Part shown: positions 15,490-23,192 of the stretch, one piece after another
Numbering within the stretch: position 1 is the stretch's first letter
How the letters are laid out: each line of letters opens with the position of its first letter
Notes under the pieces: model-generated
Database searches by the model: none
Told to the model about the DNA's origin: nothing
What the model saw: only the letters and a program-made list of their open reading frames with translations
From: an archaeon
GTDB lineage: Archaea > Nanobdellota > Nanobdellia > Pacearchaeales > GW2011-AR1
Reading direction: 5' to 3'
Length of the DNA stretch: 64,000 nucleotides
NCBI GenBank assembly: GCA_021107855.1
Contig: JAIORZ010000002.1
Location: 309,425-373,424, forward strand
Made by a program: the position numbers and the translations under genes

Positions 15490-15816
15490 ATGGAAATTAA
15501 CGAAGCACAAAAAAAAGCGAAAGAATTAATTTTGCATTATGGAGACTTTTGGCCACCACTTTCTATGATGGCTAGAATTACAGAAGAAGTCGGCGAGTTG
15601 GCACGGGCTATGAATATTAAGTATGGGGGGAAGAGAAGCAAAGGAGATGGAGACGGGAGAGAAATTGGGAAAGAGTTATCGGATATTTTATTTACTACAC
15701 TGGCTATAGCTGAGGCGCAGGGGATTGATTTGGAAAAGGTTTATGAGAAAAAAGTTGAGGCGGATTATGAAAAAATGAAAGGAGTATATTCTAAAAATGA
15801 CAATACTAACAATTAA
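15490..15816 (+). CDS. MazG-like nucleotide pyrophosphohydrolase
   Basis: All-alpha NTP pyrophosphohydrolase of about 108 residues. The metal-binding acids appear as ITEEVGELARAM (E-E-x-x-E) and GKELSDILFTTLAIAEAQ (E-x-x-D) at the spacing of the MazG/dCTPase fold. Such enzymes hydrolyse non-canonical or excess NTPs. The frame is open upstream inside the semiSWEET gene, but the ATG at 15490, one base after the semiSWEET stop, starts the fold. The end overlaps the pheT start by 20 nt. Confidence 0.85.
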   Translation: MEINEAQKKAKELILHYGDFWPPLSMMARITEEVGELARAMNIKYGGKRSKGDGDGREIGKELSDILFTTLAIAEAQGIDLEKVYEKKVEADYEKMKGVYSKNDNTNN

Positions 15817-17440
15817 CAGAAAAGAATTTGAAAAGCAAATCGGCAAACTAACTCCGGAATTAGAGAAAAAAATCACAGATATGGGGACGCCGATTGAGGA
15901 AGTTACCGATTCAGAAATCGCAATTGAAGTTTTTCCCAATAGACCAGATTTATTGAGTTTGGAAAATTTTGCACGAGCTATTAATCAGTTTATTGGAAAG
16001 GGCAAAATTGCCAAATTTAAGGTGGTTTCCTCTGGAGAAAAATTAATTGTTGATAAATCGCTGCCAAAGGAATGGCCTTATGCTATTGCCTGTATTATAA
16101 AAGGAATTAAGTTTGATGATGAAAAAATTAAACAGATTATTGATGTTCAGGAAAAGTTGGGGATGAGTGTATTAAGAAAAAGAAAACGTGGCGGAATTGG
16201 TCTTTATCCACTTGAGAAAATTGAGTTTCCTATTAAGTTTGTTGGGATGAAACCGGAAGAAATTAAGTTTAGACCATTGGAGTTTCCTAGAGAGATTACA
16301 GGGCGACAGATTTTGAGGCAGCATCCGACCGGGCGTGAGTACGCCGATATTTGTAAGGACTGGAATTCATTTCCTGTTTTTGTTGATGATTCTGAGAAAA
16401 TTATGTCGATGCCGCCGATTATTAATTCGCATGATGTTGGAAAAATCGACGAGACGACCAGTGATGTTTTTTTGGAAGCTACAGGAGATAACCTTCCTTC
16501 ATTACAGAACGCGTTCAATATAATAGTCACTTCTTTAGCTAGTATGGGAGGTCAAATTTATTCGATAGATTGTAAGCAGCAAAATGGGAAAATGCTTTCA
16601 ATTCCCGATTTGTCTTCTGAGGAATTGAATTTTAAAATTGAAGACATTGAGAAGACTTTAGGGATTAAGTTGAAGGAAAAAGAAGTAAGGGGATATTTAG
16701 CGAGAATGGGGATTGATTATGAGAATAAAAAAGGGAAATCCGTGGCTTTGATTCCAGCATATAGAACTGATATTTTACATTGGGTTGATTTAGCTGAAGA
16801 AGTTGCGATTGCTTATGGGTATGAAAATTTTGAGCCTGAAATCCCGGCAATTTCAACCATTGCCGAAGAAAATCCTATCGATAAAACCAAAAAGGCAATT
16901 GGTAATATTCTGGCTGGGTTAGGGTGCTTGGAATGTTCCAGCTTTCATCTAATCACAAAGAAAGATGTGAAAAAAATGCATTACGAGTTTAATAATTTTA
17001 TTGAAGTTGAGGCTTCAAAAACAGGGCGAGATGTTTTAAGAATGGATTTGATGACGAATATGCTACAGATTCTGAGTAAGAATTCGGATGTCGCTTATCC
17101 GCAGAAAATATTTGAGATGGGTCGTGTGTTTGAGTTGGATGAAAAAAGTGAAACTGGGGTTATTGAAAAGGAAAGATTGAGCATTGCGATGATTGATGAG
17201 AAAATGGGATTTACAGAGATGAAGCAGGTTTTGGATTATTTGTTTAAGATGTTGGATGTTGAATATAAGTTGGAAGATGTTGAAGATTCGAATTATATCG
17301 TTGGCAGGTGCGGAAAAATTTTGGTTGGAAACGAAGAAGTAGGTCGGGTCGGTGAGATTGCACCACGAGTTTTGAAAAATTGGAAGATTAGAATGCCCGT
17401 TGTTGGATGCGAGATGGGACTTGGTTTTTTGTTTGGATAG
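15797..17440 (+). CDS. pheT: phenylalanine-tRNA ligase beta subunit
   Basis: Archaeal/eukaryal-type PheT (547 aa) with the tRNA-binding and editing B3/B4 domains. The N-terminal EVFPNRPDLLSLENFARAI fits the B1-linked region. The editing domain lies around 100-290, and the B5 and catalytic-like parts follow (for example PAYRTDILHWVDLAEEVAIAYG and KTGRDVLRMDLM). The start at 15797 overlaps the 3' end of mazG by 20 nt, so the pheS-semiSWEET-mazG-pheT group is a tight operon. Confidence 0.95.
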   Translation: MTILTINRKEFEKQIGKLTPELEKKITDMGTPIEEVTDSEIAIEVFPNRPDLLSLENFARAINQFIGKGKIAKFKVVSSGEKLIVDKSLPKEWPYAIACIIKGIKFDDEKIKQIIDVQEKLGMSVLRKRKRGGIGLYPLEKIEFPIKFVGMKPEEIKFRPLEFPREITGRQILRQHPTGREYADICKDWNSFPVFVDDSEKIMSMPPIINSHDVGKIDETTSDVFLEATGDNLPSLQNAFNIIVTSLASMGGQIYSIDCKQQNGKMLSIPDLSSEELNFKIEDIEKTLGIKLKEKEVRGYLARMGIDYENKKGKSVALIPAYRTDILHWVDLAEEVAIAYGYENFEPEIPAISTIAEENPIDKTKKAIGNILAGLGCLECSSFHLITKKDVKKMHYEFNNFIEVEASKTGRDVLRMDLMTNMLQILSKNSDVAYPQKIFEMGRVFELDEKSETGVIEKERLSIAMIDEKMGFTEMKQVLDYLFKMLDVEYKLEDVEDSNYIVGRCGKILVGNEEVGRVGEIAPRVLKNWKIRMPVVGCEMGLGFLFG

Positions 17441-17470
17441 ATATTTAAAGTTCCTAAATTAATTTATTAT

Positions 17471-18073
17471 ATGAAGAGGTTTTATATTATCTTAATTGTT
17501 ATTGGTGCTTTAATGGTTGTTTCTTCGGGGAGTTTTGTTTTGATGCAAGTTTTTTGGAGTTCTAATGAATATCAGACGGGAATGGAAAGCGAAGAAGCCA
17601 ATGGAATCAAGGATGAGGGTCGAGTAGAAATTAATATAGGAGATCCTGCAGTTGAGGACAGTTTTGGAGGAGGGGGAGCTGGCGGAGGTGGGAGCGGAAG
17701 TGGAGATGAAGGGGATTCTGGAGTCGTCGATGATGGATGTATTTTAAGACAAGTCCAGTATTCTTTGAAAAACTTTGGAGATGATGTTTTGTGCTTAGAA
17801 AACGGAAGTGTTGGATGCTCTAAGATAAAAGTTAATTGTTTTGTTGAAGTTTATAATTTTGATGTTGGTGTTGATGATATTTTCGGGGTGAGATATTCTT
17901 TGGTTGATTCAAATGAGGATGAACTGGACTTTAAATTGGTCGAAGGGGATGTTGCGACGGGTAGCTCGAAGATTTTTTCTGCTGAGTTTATTTGGGAAGA
18001 TGAAGATGGGGTTGGCGAGAATTTGAATTGTGTGTTTGGGATGGAAAGAATTCCTAATAAGAAGATTTGTTAA
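17471..18073 (+). CDS. exported or anchored Cys-containing protein with Gly-rich linker
   Basis: 200 residues. Residues 5-28 are hydrophobic (a signal anchor, YIILIVIGALMVVSSGSFVL). Residues about 55-90 are an acidic and Gly-rich flexible linker (GGGGAGGGGSGSGDEG). The C-terminal 110 residues hold six cysteines (CILRQ, VLCLENGSVGCS, VNCFV, LNCVFG and terminal C), so an extracytoplasmic disulfide-bonded domain is likely. It has its own TATA-like ATATTTAAAG at 17441-17450. Family unknown. Confidence 0.65.
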   Translation: MKRFYIILIVIGALMVVSSGSFVLMQVFWSSNEYQTGMESEEANGIKDEGRVEINIGDPAVEDSFGGGGAGGGGSGSGDEGDSGVVDDGCILRQVQYSLKNFGDDVLCLENGSVGCSKIKVNCFVEVYNFDVGVDDIFGVRYSLVDSNEDELDFKLVEGDVATGSSKIFSAEFIWEDEDGVGENLNCVFGMERIPNKKIC

Positions 18074-18074
18074 A

Positions 18075-18551
18075 TTAATCAAAATAGCTTTGTTTCTTCG
18101 AAATATTTCCATTTTCGAAATTCTTTTCAAAAGATTCGAAGAGACCATAAATTTTCGGTTTTATGTCTTGCCATATTTCAAATGTATTATTGATAAAGTC
18201 TATTTCATTTTTTTCGGAATAAGTTGTGTCGAGTTTCATCGTTTTAAGTTGAATTTTAGAAAGTGTTTTGTAAAGAAATTGCATTATTTCTTTGTCCCGT
18301 GTCGAGACATTTTTTAGAATTTGAAAAACAAATATTGGCGGATTTGCTGGATTGATTAATGTTTCAAAGAGATGTGTGTATGCTGTTATTTTTTCATTAA
18401 TAATTCTTCGTATTTCTCGCGCTAAAAACAAAGTTTCTTTATCATAGAGTTTCTCGATGTCGAAATCTTGAGTTATTGCTTCAAACTCCGGAAGACTATA
18501 TTTTATTTTGAGCAACTCGTATTCCTTTTTCAAATCCAATTGCGTTTCCAT
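18075..18551 (-). CDS. hypothetical helical protein, 158 aa
   Basis: Unrecognised cytosolic-looking protein. It is almost entirely helical and charged, without Cys or a clear metal site (for example KKEYELLKIKYSLPEFEAI at about 8-26 and FLAREIRRIINEKITAY at about 42-58). It is convergent with the gene ending at 18073 with one base between the stops. The TATA box GTTTATAAGA at about 18570-18579 is the promoter for this strand. No function is proposed. Confidence 0.6.
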   Translation of the reverse strand: METQLDLKKEYELLKIKYSLPEFEAITQDFDIEKLYDKETLFLAREIRRIINEKITAYTHLFETLINPANPPIFVFQILKNVSTRDKEIMQFLYKTLSKIQLKTMKLDTTYSEKNEIDFINNTFEIWQDIKPKIYGLFESFEKNFENGNISKKQSYFD

Positions 18552-18625
18552 AGGTAGGTGGTGAAGGACGGGTTTATAAGATTTTTGATAGATAGTTTTA
18601 AATATGAATTTTTCGGGAATACATT

Positions 18626-19048
18626 ATGACAGTCAAGAAAGGAGATAAAATCAAGGTTGATTATACTGGGAGTTTTGAAAATGGCGAAGTGTTTGATGCG
18701 AGCGAGAAGCATGGGCAACCTTTAGAGTTCGAAGCTGGGAAAGGGATGGTTGTTCCTGGATTCGATGCGGCTGTGATTGGAATGGATGTTGCCGGGGAAA
18801 AAGAATTTACGCTTAAACCGAATGAGGCCTATGGAATGCCCAATGAGAAGGCTGTTCAGAAAGTTCCTAAGGATAAATTTCCGCCTGAAGCTAAAGAAGG
18901 CATGATGATTGGTGTTCCGCTTCCTAGTGGGCAGCAGATACCGGCCAAAATTGCGAAGATTGATGATAAGGAAGTTACAATTGATATGAATCATCCTTTA
19001 GCTGGAAAAACACTTGTATTTAAAATTAAGATTGTTTCTATTAATTAA
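18626..19048 (+). CDS. FKBP-type peptidyl-prolyl cis-trans isomerase (short SlyD-like)
   Basis: Protein-folding isomerase. The FKBP core is split by an inserted flap as in archaeal SlyD/FKBP17 proteins. The N-terminal half has VKKGDKIKVDYTGSFENGEVFDAS, followed by PGFDAAVIGMDVAGEKEFTL. The insert (about 80-120) contains KAVQKVPKDKFPPEAKEGM. The end is NHPLAGKTLVFKIKIVSI, the canonical closing motif. Length 140 is at the short end. Two separate TATA boxes serve this gene and the minus-strand gene at 18551. Confidence 0.93.
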   Translation: MTVKKGDKIKVDYTGSFENGEVFDASEKHGQPLEFEAGKGMVVPGFDAAVIGMDVAGEKEFTLKPNEAYGMPNEKAVQKVPKDKFPPEAKEGMMIGVPLPSGQQIPAKIAKIDDKEVTIDMNHPLAGKTLVFKIKIVSIN

Positions 19049-19078
19049 ATCTTTAAAGTCTGTTCTTTTATTTCTAAT

Positions 19079-19471
19079 ATGGTAAATTTTAGAGAGTTTG
19101 TAACGAATTCCGGTTTGAAAGTTTTCGCCGGTCGCAATGCCGAAAATAATGACAAATTAGTTTGGGATGCGAAGCCTAATGATGTTTTATTGCATACCTC
19201 TGCACCTGGGAGTCCGTTTGTAAATGTTGGGGGAAATCCTTCTAAAAAGGACATTAAAGAAACTACGATTTTTTGTGCAAAATTTTCTCAAGACTGGAGA
19301 GACTCAAAACGGGATGTTGCTGTGAATGTTTTTTTACGAAAGAATATGGAAAAAGATAGGAAAATGAAAATTGGAACTTGGAATGTAAAGAAACAAAAAA
19401 AAATAAAAGTAAAGAAAAGTGATATACTTAAATATGAAAAGATTTTGAGGGAAAACAATGAAACCGATTAA
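19079..19471 (+). CDS. NFACT-R (DUF814) RNA-binding domain protein, stand-alone
   Basis: The single domain equals the C-terminal NFACT-R/DUF814 part of RqcH/NEMF. FREFVTNSGLKVFAGRNAEN and LHTSAPGSPFV are the signature sequences. Full-length NFACT proteins add alanine tails on stalled ribosomes, and here the N-terminal NFACT-N and HhH parts are absent. A Lys-rich end (KKQKKIKVKKSD) may bind rRNA. The stop overlaps the next gene's start by 14 nt, coupling it to a YhbY protein that also binds RNA. Confidence 0.85.
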   Translation: MVNFREFVTNSGLKVFAGRNAENNDKLVWDAKPNDVLLHTSAPGSPFVNVGGNPSKKDIKETTIFCAKFSQDWRDSKRDVAVNVFLRKNMEKDRKMKIGTWNVKKQKKIKVKKSDILKYEKILRENNETD

Positions 19472-19706
19472 ACAGTTGCAACTTGGAAAAGCGGGACTTA
19501 GTGATGCGTTTGTTGAGCAGGTTCGAGGTGTTTTTGAAAATGAAAAAGCTTTGAAGATTTCTATTTTGAAATCGGCTTGTCGGAATAAGGATGATGCAAG
19601 AAAGATTGGAGAAGATTTAGTTGAGAAGCTAGGAACGAAGTTTGGGTTTAAGTTGGTTGGATATGTTTTAACGGTTGTAAAGTTTCGAAAGAATCAGCGG
19701 CAGTAG
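19458..19706 (+). CDS. YhbY/CRS1-type (CRM) RNA-binding protein
   Basis: A small CRM-domain protein (82 aa). Its pattern LGKAGLSDAFVEQVRGVFE, then ISILKSACRNKDDARKIGEDL, then the closing strand YVLTVVKF matches YhbY. The bacterial homologue associates with pre-50S ribosomes. It overlaps the stand-alone NFACT-R gene, a pairing that suggests a shared role in ribosome assembly or rescue (inference). Confidence 0.85.
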   Translation: MKPIKQLQLGKAGLSDAFVEQVRGVFENEKALKISILKSACRNKDDARKIGEDLVEKLGTKFGFKLVGYVLTVVKFRKNQRQ

Positions 19707-19747
19707 AGTGTATAAATTTTTATAAAGTGTGAGTATCTTTTTGTTTT

Positions 19748-20104
19748 ATGAATGACGATTTTAATTTTGAAGGGAAAAAATTGTATGAAAGAGACGGAAT
19801 TTGTATTTACAAAGGGAATGCCCCTGATACTCATGATGTCGTGATAAAAGGGAAATATCTTTTTCTTGATAGAGATATGAGAAGAGATTGGTTATCTAGG
19901 GGAATTGATGGTGTTCGAGAGGGCTATGGGTGTTTCACTTCTCCCATTGAAAGTGGAAATTTAGAATCTGATTTTGAGATTTCTGCTTGCGAATTAGCAT
20001 TTGCCTTGAGCCAAAGTGAGATTAGAGAGATGAAAGATGAAATAAACAATCTATTGGATACGATTCAACCCAAAAGCCATTCGAAAAATCGTCATAGAGA
20101 ATAA
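19748..20104 (+). CDS. hypothetical protein, 118 aa
   Basis: Unrecognised acidic protein. The first half looks like a small beta domain (LYERDGICIYKGNAPDTHD) and the second half a helical segment (SQSEIREMKDEINNLLD) with a basic end. The promoter TTTTTATAAAG is centred near 19722, 26 nt from the ATG, and the surrounding sequence is almost a copy of the promoter at 10505-10530. No function is proposed. Confidence 0.6.
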   Translation: MNDDFNFEGKKLYERDGICIYKGNAPDTHDVVIKGKYLFLDRDMRRDWLSRGIDGVREGYGCFTSPIESGNLESDFEISACELAFALSQSEIREMKDEINNLLDTIQPKSHSKNRHRE

Positions 20105-20177
20105 GATCAGATGACGATAGTTTTATAAACTAAAATTTTAATTAATTATCAGGTTAATGAGTCTCGGACTTATCTAT

Positions 20178-20189
20178 CTTCGAAAGAAG
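20178..20189 (+). promoter_or_regulatory. small GNRA-capped hairpin in the S19e leader
   Basis: CTTC-GAAA-GAAG forms a 4-bp stem with a GAAA tetraloop, 15 nt before the S19e start codon. It could be a leader structure, but it is short and may be chance. Confidence 0.25.
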
Positions 20190-20203
20190 AGCCTAAATAC
20201 AAA

Positions 20204-20767
20204 ATGGCAAAAACAATATTTGCACAGAACCCAGAAAAGTATATTCCGGCTTTGGCTGAAGCCCTGAAAAAGATTCCTGAATTTAAAGTTCCCGAATGGG
20301 CGCAGTATGTTAAAACTGGTGTTTCAAGAGAGAGACCACCTATGGATGAGAATTTTTGGTATACTCGTGCTGCTAGTATTTTGAGGCAGTTGTATATTCG
20401 TGGTGTTGTTGGCGTTGGGAAACTTAGAACTCGATATGGTTCCAAGAAAGACAGAGGCGGAAAGCCAGACAAATTTTTCAAATCGGGTGGAAAGATTATT
20501 CGTGTTATTTTGCAGCAGGCTGAGGCGGCTGGTTTAGTTGAGAAGATTTTGAGGATGCAACATGGTCGGAGATTGACACAACAAGGAAGAGATTTCTTGG
20601 ATTCTATTGAAGTTGAGGAAAAGAAAATCAATAGTGATAATTGGACCGTAAAGAGTATTAGAGATGTCGATAATGAACAGCAAGATGTAGAAGAGAAAGG
20701 GAATGAAGTTGAGGTTGTAGATGAAGATAGCAATATTAAAGAAGAGGTAGAAAAAGATGGTAAGTAG
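20204..20767 (+). CDS. rps19e: 30S ribosomal protein S19e with acidic C-terminal extension
   Basis: The core is clear: WAQYVKTGVSRERPP, then WYTRAASILRQLYIRG, then LRTRYGSKKDRGG and LRMQHGRRLTQQGRDFLDS, all diagnostic of S19e. After residue 140 it continues with about 45 acidic residues (QQDVEEKGNEVEVVDEDSN), not present in ordinary S19e of about 150 aa. The stop lies 11 bases inside the start of L39e, so S19e, L39e and L31e form one operon of overlapping genes. Confidence 0.95.
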   Translation: MAKTIFAQNPEKYIPALAEALKKIPEFKVPEWAQYVKTGVSRERPPMDENFWYTRAASILRQLYIRGVVGVGKLRTRYGSKKDRGGKPDKFFKSGGKIIRVILQQAEAAGLVEKILRMQHGRRLTQQGRDFLDSIEVEEKKINSDNWTVKSIRDVDNEQQDVEEKGNEVEVVDEDSNIKEEVEKDGK

Positions 20768-20972
20768 AAAGGCTAAAGCTGCTAGCAGTAAAAAAAGGCA
20801 TTTGGACCGAGCGCAGAAGCAAACGAAGTGGGCACCGTTTTGGACAGTTATCAAAAAGTTTGGAAAAGGAAAGAAGGTCCATCCGTCGAGTATTACTCAT
20901 GTTAAGAGAAGCTGGAATCGGACAAGTTTGAAAATTAAACCGAGGAAAATGGCTAAGAAGCATTTAGGATGA
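20757..20972 (+). CDS. rpl39e: 50S ribosomal protein L39e
   Basis: A small very basic protein (71 aa). KQTKWAPFWTVIK and HVKRSWNRTSLKI are the L39e signature (family pattern P-x-W followed by RSWRRxKL). It is longer than the usual 51 aa because of a basic N-terminal extension (SRKAKAASSKKRHLD) and a short C-terminal tail. The stop TGA overlaps the L31e start (ATGA). Confidence 0.93.
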   Translation: MVSRKAKAASSKKRHLDRAQKQTKWAPFWTVIKKFGKGKKVHPSSITHVKRSWNRTSLKIKPRKMAKKHLG

Positions 20973-21691
20973 TGGTAGAAGAAGTTAAGAAAACTGAGAG
21001 CAAAAAGTTAGAAGAGTTTAAGGAAAGTGATGAGAATAAAAAAGCTATCGCTGAGAGTGAGGGCAAAGCTGTGGAAGTTAAAAAAGAAAGGAAAGAGTCT
21101 ACACCGGCTGTCACTAAGGTTAAAAAGAAAGGAAAGAAAACCGAGGGCAAAGCTGAACTTGAAAGAGAGTATATTGTTCCGTTGAGAAAGGGATTTCTGA
21201 ACGTGCCACATTATCGGAGAGCGAAGAAAGCCGTTAAAACTTTGAAGGAATTTATGGTTAGGCATATGAATATTCGTGATGGAGACACTCGGAAAGTTAA
21301 AATTAATATTCATTTGAATAATGAAATCTGGTTTAGGGGGATTAAAAAACCGCTTACTAAAATTAAAGTTAAAGCAAAAAAGATTGGTGGAATTGTTTAT
21401 GTTGAGTTGGCTGATGTTCCTAAGGTTGTGAAGTTTAAAATGGCTCGTGAGGAGAAAGTTAAAATGGCTAGTGTTGTTGACAAGAAAGGTGCTAAGAAGA
21501 CTGAGAAGGAAAAAGTTGAGGCGGATAAGGACAAGGATGGGGTTGATGATAAGAAGGAAGAGGACGAGAGGAAGAAGGCTGGGGCTGAGAAAGCGGCTAG
21601 TGTTGCCAAGGAGAAGAATAGAGACTTGAAGCGCACAGCTCAGGGGAAGCATGCGCAGAAGACGGTGCCGGTTCGAAAGGTTTTGAAGTAG
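20969..21691 (+). CDS. rpl31e: 50S ribosomal protein L31e with long charged extensions
   Basis: Core L31e is about residues 65-152: EREYIVPLRKGFLNVPHYRR, then AKKAVKTLKEFMVRHMN, then VKINIHLNNEIWFRGIKKP and VYVELADVP. It is flanked by an acidic/Lys N-terminal extension of about 60 residues and a Lys/Glu/Asp C-terminal tail of about 85 residues. At 240 aa it is about twice the normal length. The tails look disordered, and I see no second domain. Confidence 0.93.
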   Translation: MMVEEVKKTESKKLEEFKESDENKKAIAESEGKAVEVKKERKESTPAVTKVKKKGKKTEGKAELEREYIVPLRKGFLNVPHYRRAKKAVKTLKEFMVRHMNIRDGDTRKVKINIHLNNEIWFRGIKKPLTKIKVKAKKIGGIVYVELADVPKVVKFKMAREEKVKMASVVDKKGAKKTEKEKVEADKDKDGVDDKKEEDERKKAGAEKAASVAKEKNRDLKRTAQGKHAQKTVPVRKVLK

Positions 21692-21725
21692 GTAAGTTTT
21701 TAATTTTAGGATTCTATTTGGTTTT

Positions 21726-22412
21726 ATGAAGTTAATTAGTAAGGAATTGGAAAATGCTGCCAATAAAGATAGAGCTAAGGTTTTTGCGAGATTTTTTAAA
21801 ACAGAGAAAGGTGAATACGGCGAGGGAGATGTTTTTCTGGGAATTAGTAATGGAGAATTAAGGCGGATTATGAAAAAGCATTGGGAAAGAGTTGGATTTT
21901 CTGATATTGAGATGTTACTTCATTCTAGAATTCATGAGAAAAGATTGGTTGCGTTATTGATTTTAGTTGAGAAATTTAAAGATTCCCCTGAAATAATTTA
22001 CGATTTTTATTTAAGAAACACGCAATTTATCAATAATTGGGATTTAGTTGATTTGTCAGCGTGGAAAATTGTTGGAAGTTGGTTATTAGATAAAAAGGAT
22101 AGGAGTGTTTTGGATAAGTTGGCTGTTTCGGAAAATTTATGGGAGAGACGAATTGCGATTGTTTCGACATTTGCGTTTATTCGGAAGGGTGAGTTGGATG
22201 ATACTTTGAGAATTGCAAAGATTTTGCTTAGAGATTCGGAGGATTTAATTCATAAGGCTGTGGGTTGGATGTTGAGAGAAGTTGGGAAGAAGAATCAGAA
22301 CATTTTAAGAAATTTTTTGAGGGATAATCATGATGCATTGCCGAGGATGACTTTGAGATATGCGATTGAGAGATTTGAAGAGAAAGAAAAAAAGCGTTTT
22401 TTAAATTTTTAA
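21726..22412 (+). CDS. DNA alkylation repair enzyme (AlkD-like HEAT-repeat glycosylase)
   Basis: Helical HEAT-like repeat protein of 228 residues. It matches the AlkD/DUF1061 family (COG4912). Supporting motifs are FFKTEKGEYGEGDVFLGIS (N-terminal), HSRIHEKRLVALLILVEKF, INNWDLVDLSAWKIVG (the conserved NNWDLVD) and AVGWMLREVGK. It excises alkylated bases without base flipping. Its 3' end overlaps the convergent gene 22401-23081 by 12 nt. Confidence 0.88.
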   Translation: MKLISKELENAANKDRAKVFARFFKTEKGEYGEGDVFLGISNGELRRIMKKHWERVGFSDIEMLLHSRIHEKRLVALLILVEKFKDSPEIIYDFYLRNTQFINNWDLVDLSAWKIVGSWLLDKKDRSVLDKLAVSENLWERRIAIVSTFAFIRKGELDDTLRIAKILLRDSEDLIHKAVGWMLREVGKKNQNILRNFLRDNHDALPRMTLRYAIERFEEKEKKRFLNF

Positions 22413-23081
22413 GATTCCTCGCACTTTGTTATTAGCGCCAAGTCCTCCTTTGTGTGCAATGAGTTCAGCTCCACCACCAAGAGGTCCGAACCACATCTGT
22501 CTAACAAAGGGTTTTCCCCACGTATCTGCAAACCAAATACTCATCTTTTTTATCCCAGCATCCCTCAAAAATTCACTATAATCCCTTGTATTTTTTATAC
22601 CCCCAAATGCATAAACGGCTATTTTGCTATCCACAAGTCCCTTCGTGGAAAGTCTTCCAACTAATCCTTTTGTTGGAGTTAATTGGTTAATTGAATTAAT
22701 GATTGGGATTGCTTTATTTGTCAATTTAACAGAATCCGATAGAGATTTCGCGGTTTGCATAGTATTTGTATAAAATTCTCTCCCATCTCTGGAGCAAGCT
22801 GTAGCTTCTTCAGGATTTTCCATTATCGCAGAATACTTACTTAAAAAAACTCCTTTCTCGGGGATATAAAGAAACGTATCACTTACCCAATTTCCAGTTT
22901 TTGAAATAATAGAATTTTTTCCTTCTTGGATTCTTAATTTAGCATTCTCTTCTAAAGAAATTATACGATATCCTCGTCTATCCAAAAGTCGTTTCCCAAC
23001 ATCAAAAGGAGCTTTTTTAGAAGCTGATACAATTTTTTCTGGTTTTACATCAACATTAATTTCAGTTTGCATTTTTGTCAT
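22401..23081 (-). CDS. hypothetical protein, 226 aa
   Basis: Unrecognised. The sequence is mixed alpha/beta without transmembrane segments (for example FLYIPEKGVFLSKYSAIME near 93-111 and VAPF-like basic turns). The C-terminus has a Gly-rich stretch (GPLGGGAELIAHKGGLGANN). It may be a small enzyme domain, but no catalytic motif is identified. It is convergent with AlkD. A possible TATA element lies near 23101-23108. No function is proposed. Confidence 0.6.
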   Translation of the reverse strand: MTKMQTEINVDVKPEKIVSASKKAPFDVGKRLLDRRGYRIISLEENAKLRIQEGKNSIISKTGNWVSDTFLYIPEKGVFLSKYSAIMENPEEATACSRDGREFYTNTMQTAKSLSDSVKLTNKAIPIINSINQLTPTKGLVGRLSTKGLVDSKIAVYAFGGIKNTRDYSEFLRDAGIKKMSIWFADTWGKPFVRQMWFGPLGGGAELIAHKGGLGANNKVRGILKI

Positions 23082-23192
23082 ACCTTTTTCATGAAATTGG
23101 GCTTTTTAAATTTTCTGACATTGTTACTCCTCAAGAATTAATCTGAAACAAACGAAGATTAGATATAAAAAGTCACTTTTGCAATTTGTTTT

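Noticed and set aside
21008-21763. Minus-strand open frame of 251 codons
   Set aside because: It is the mirror of the L31e gene and is made of Leu/Asn/Phe-rich shadow sequence.
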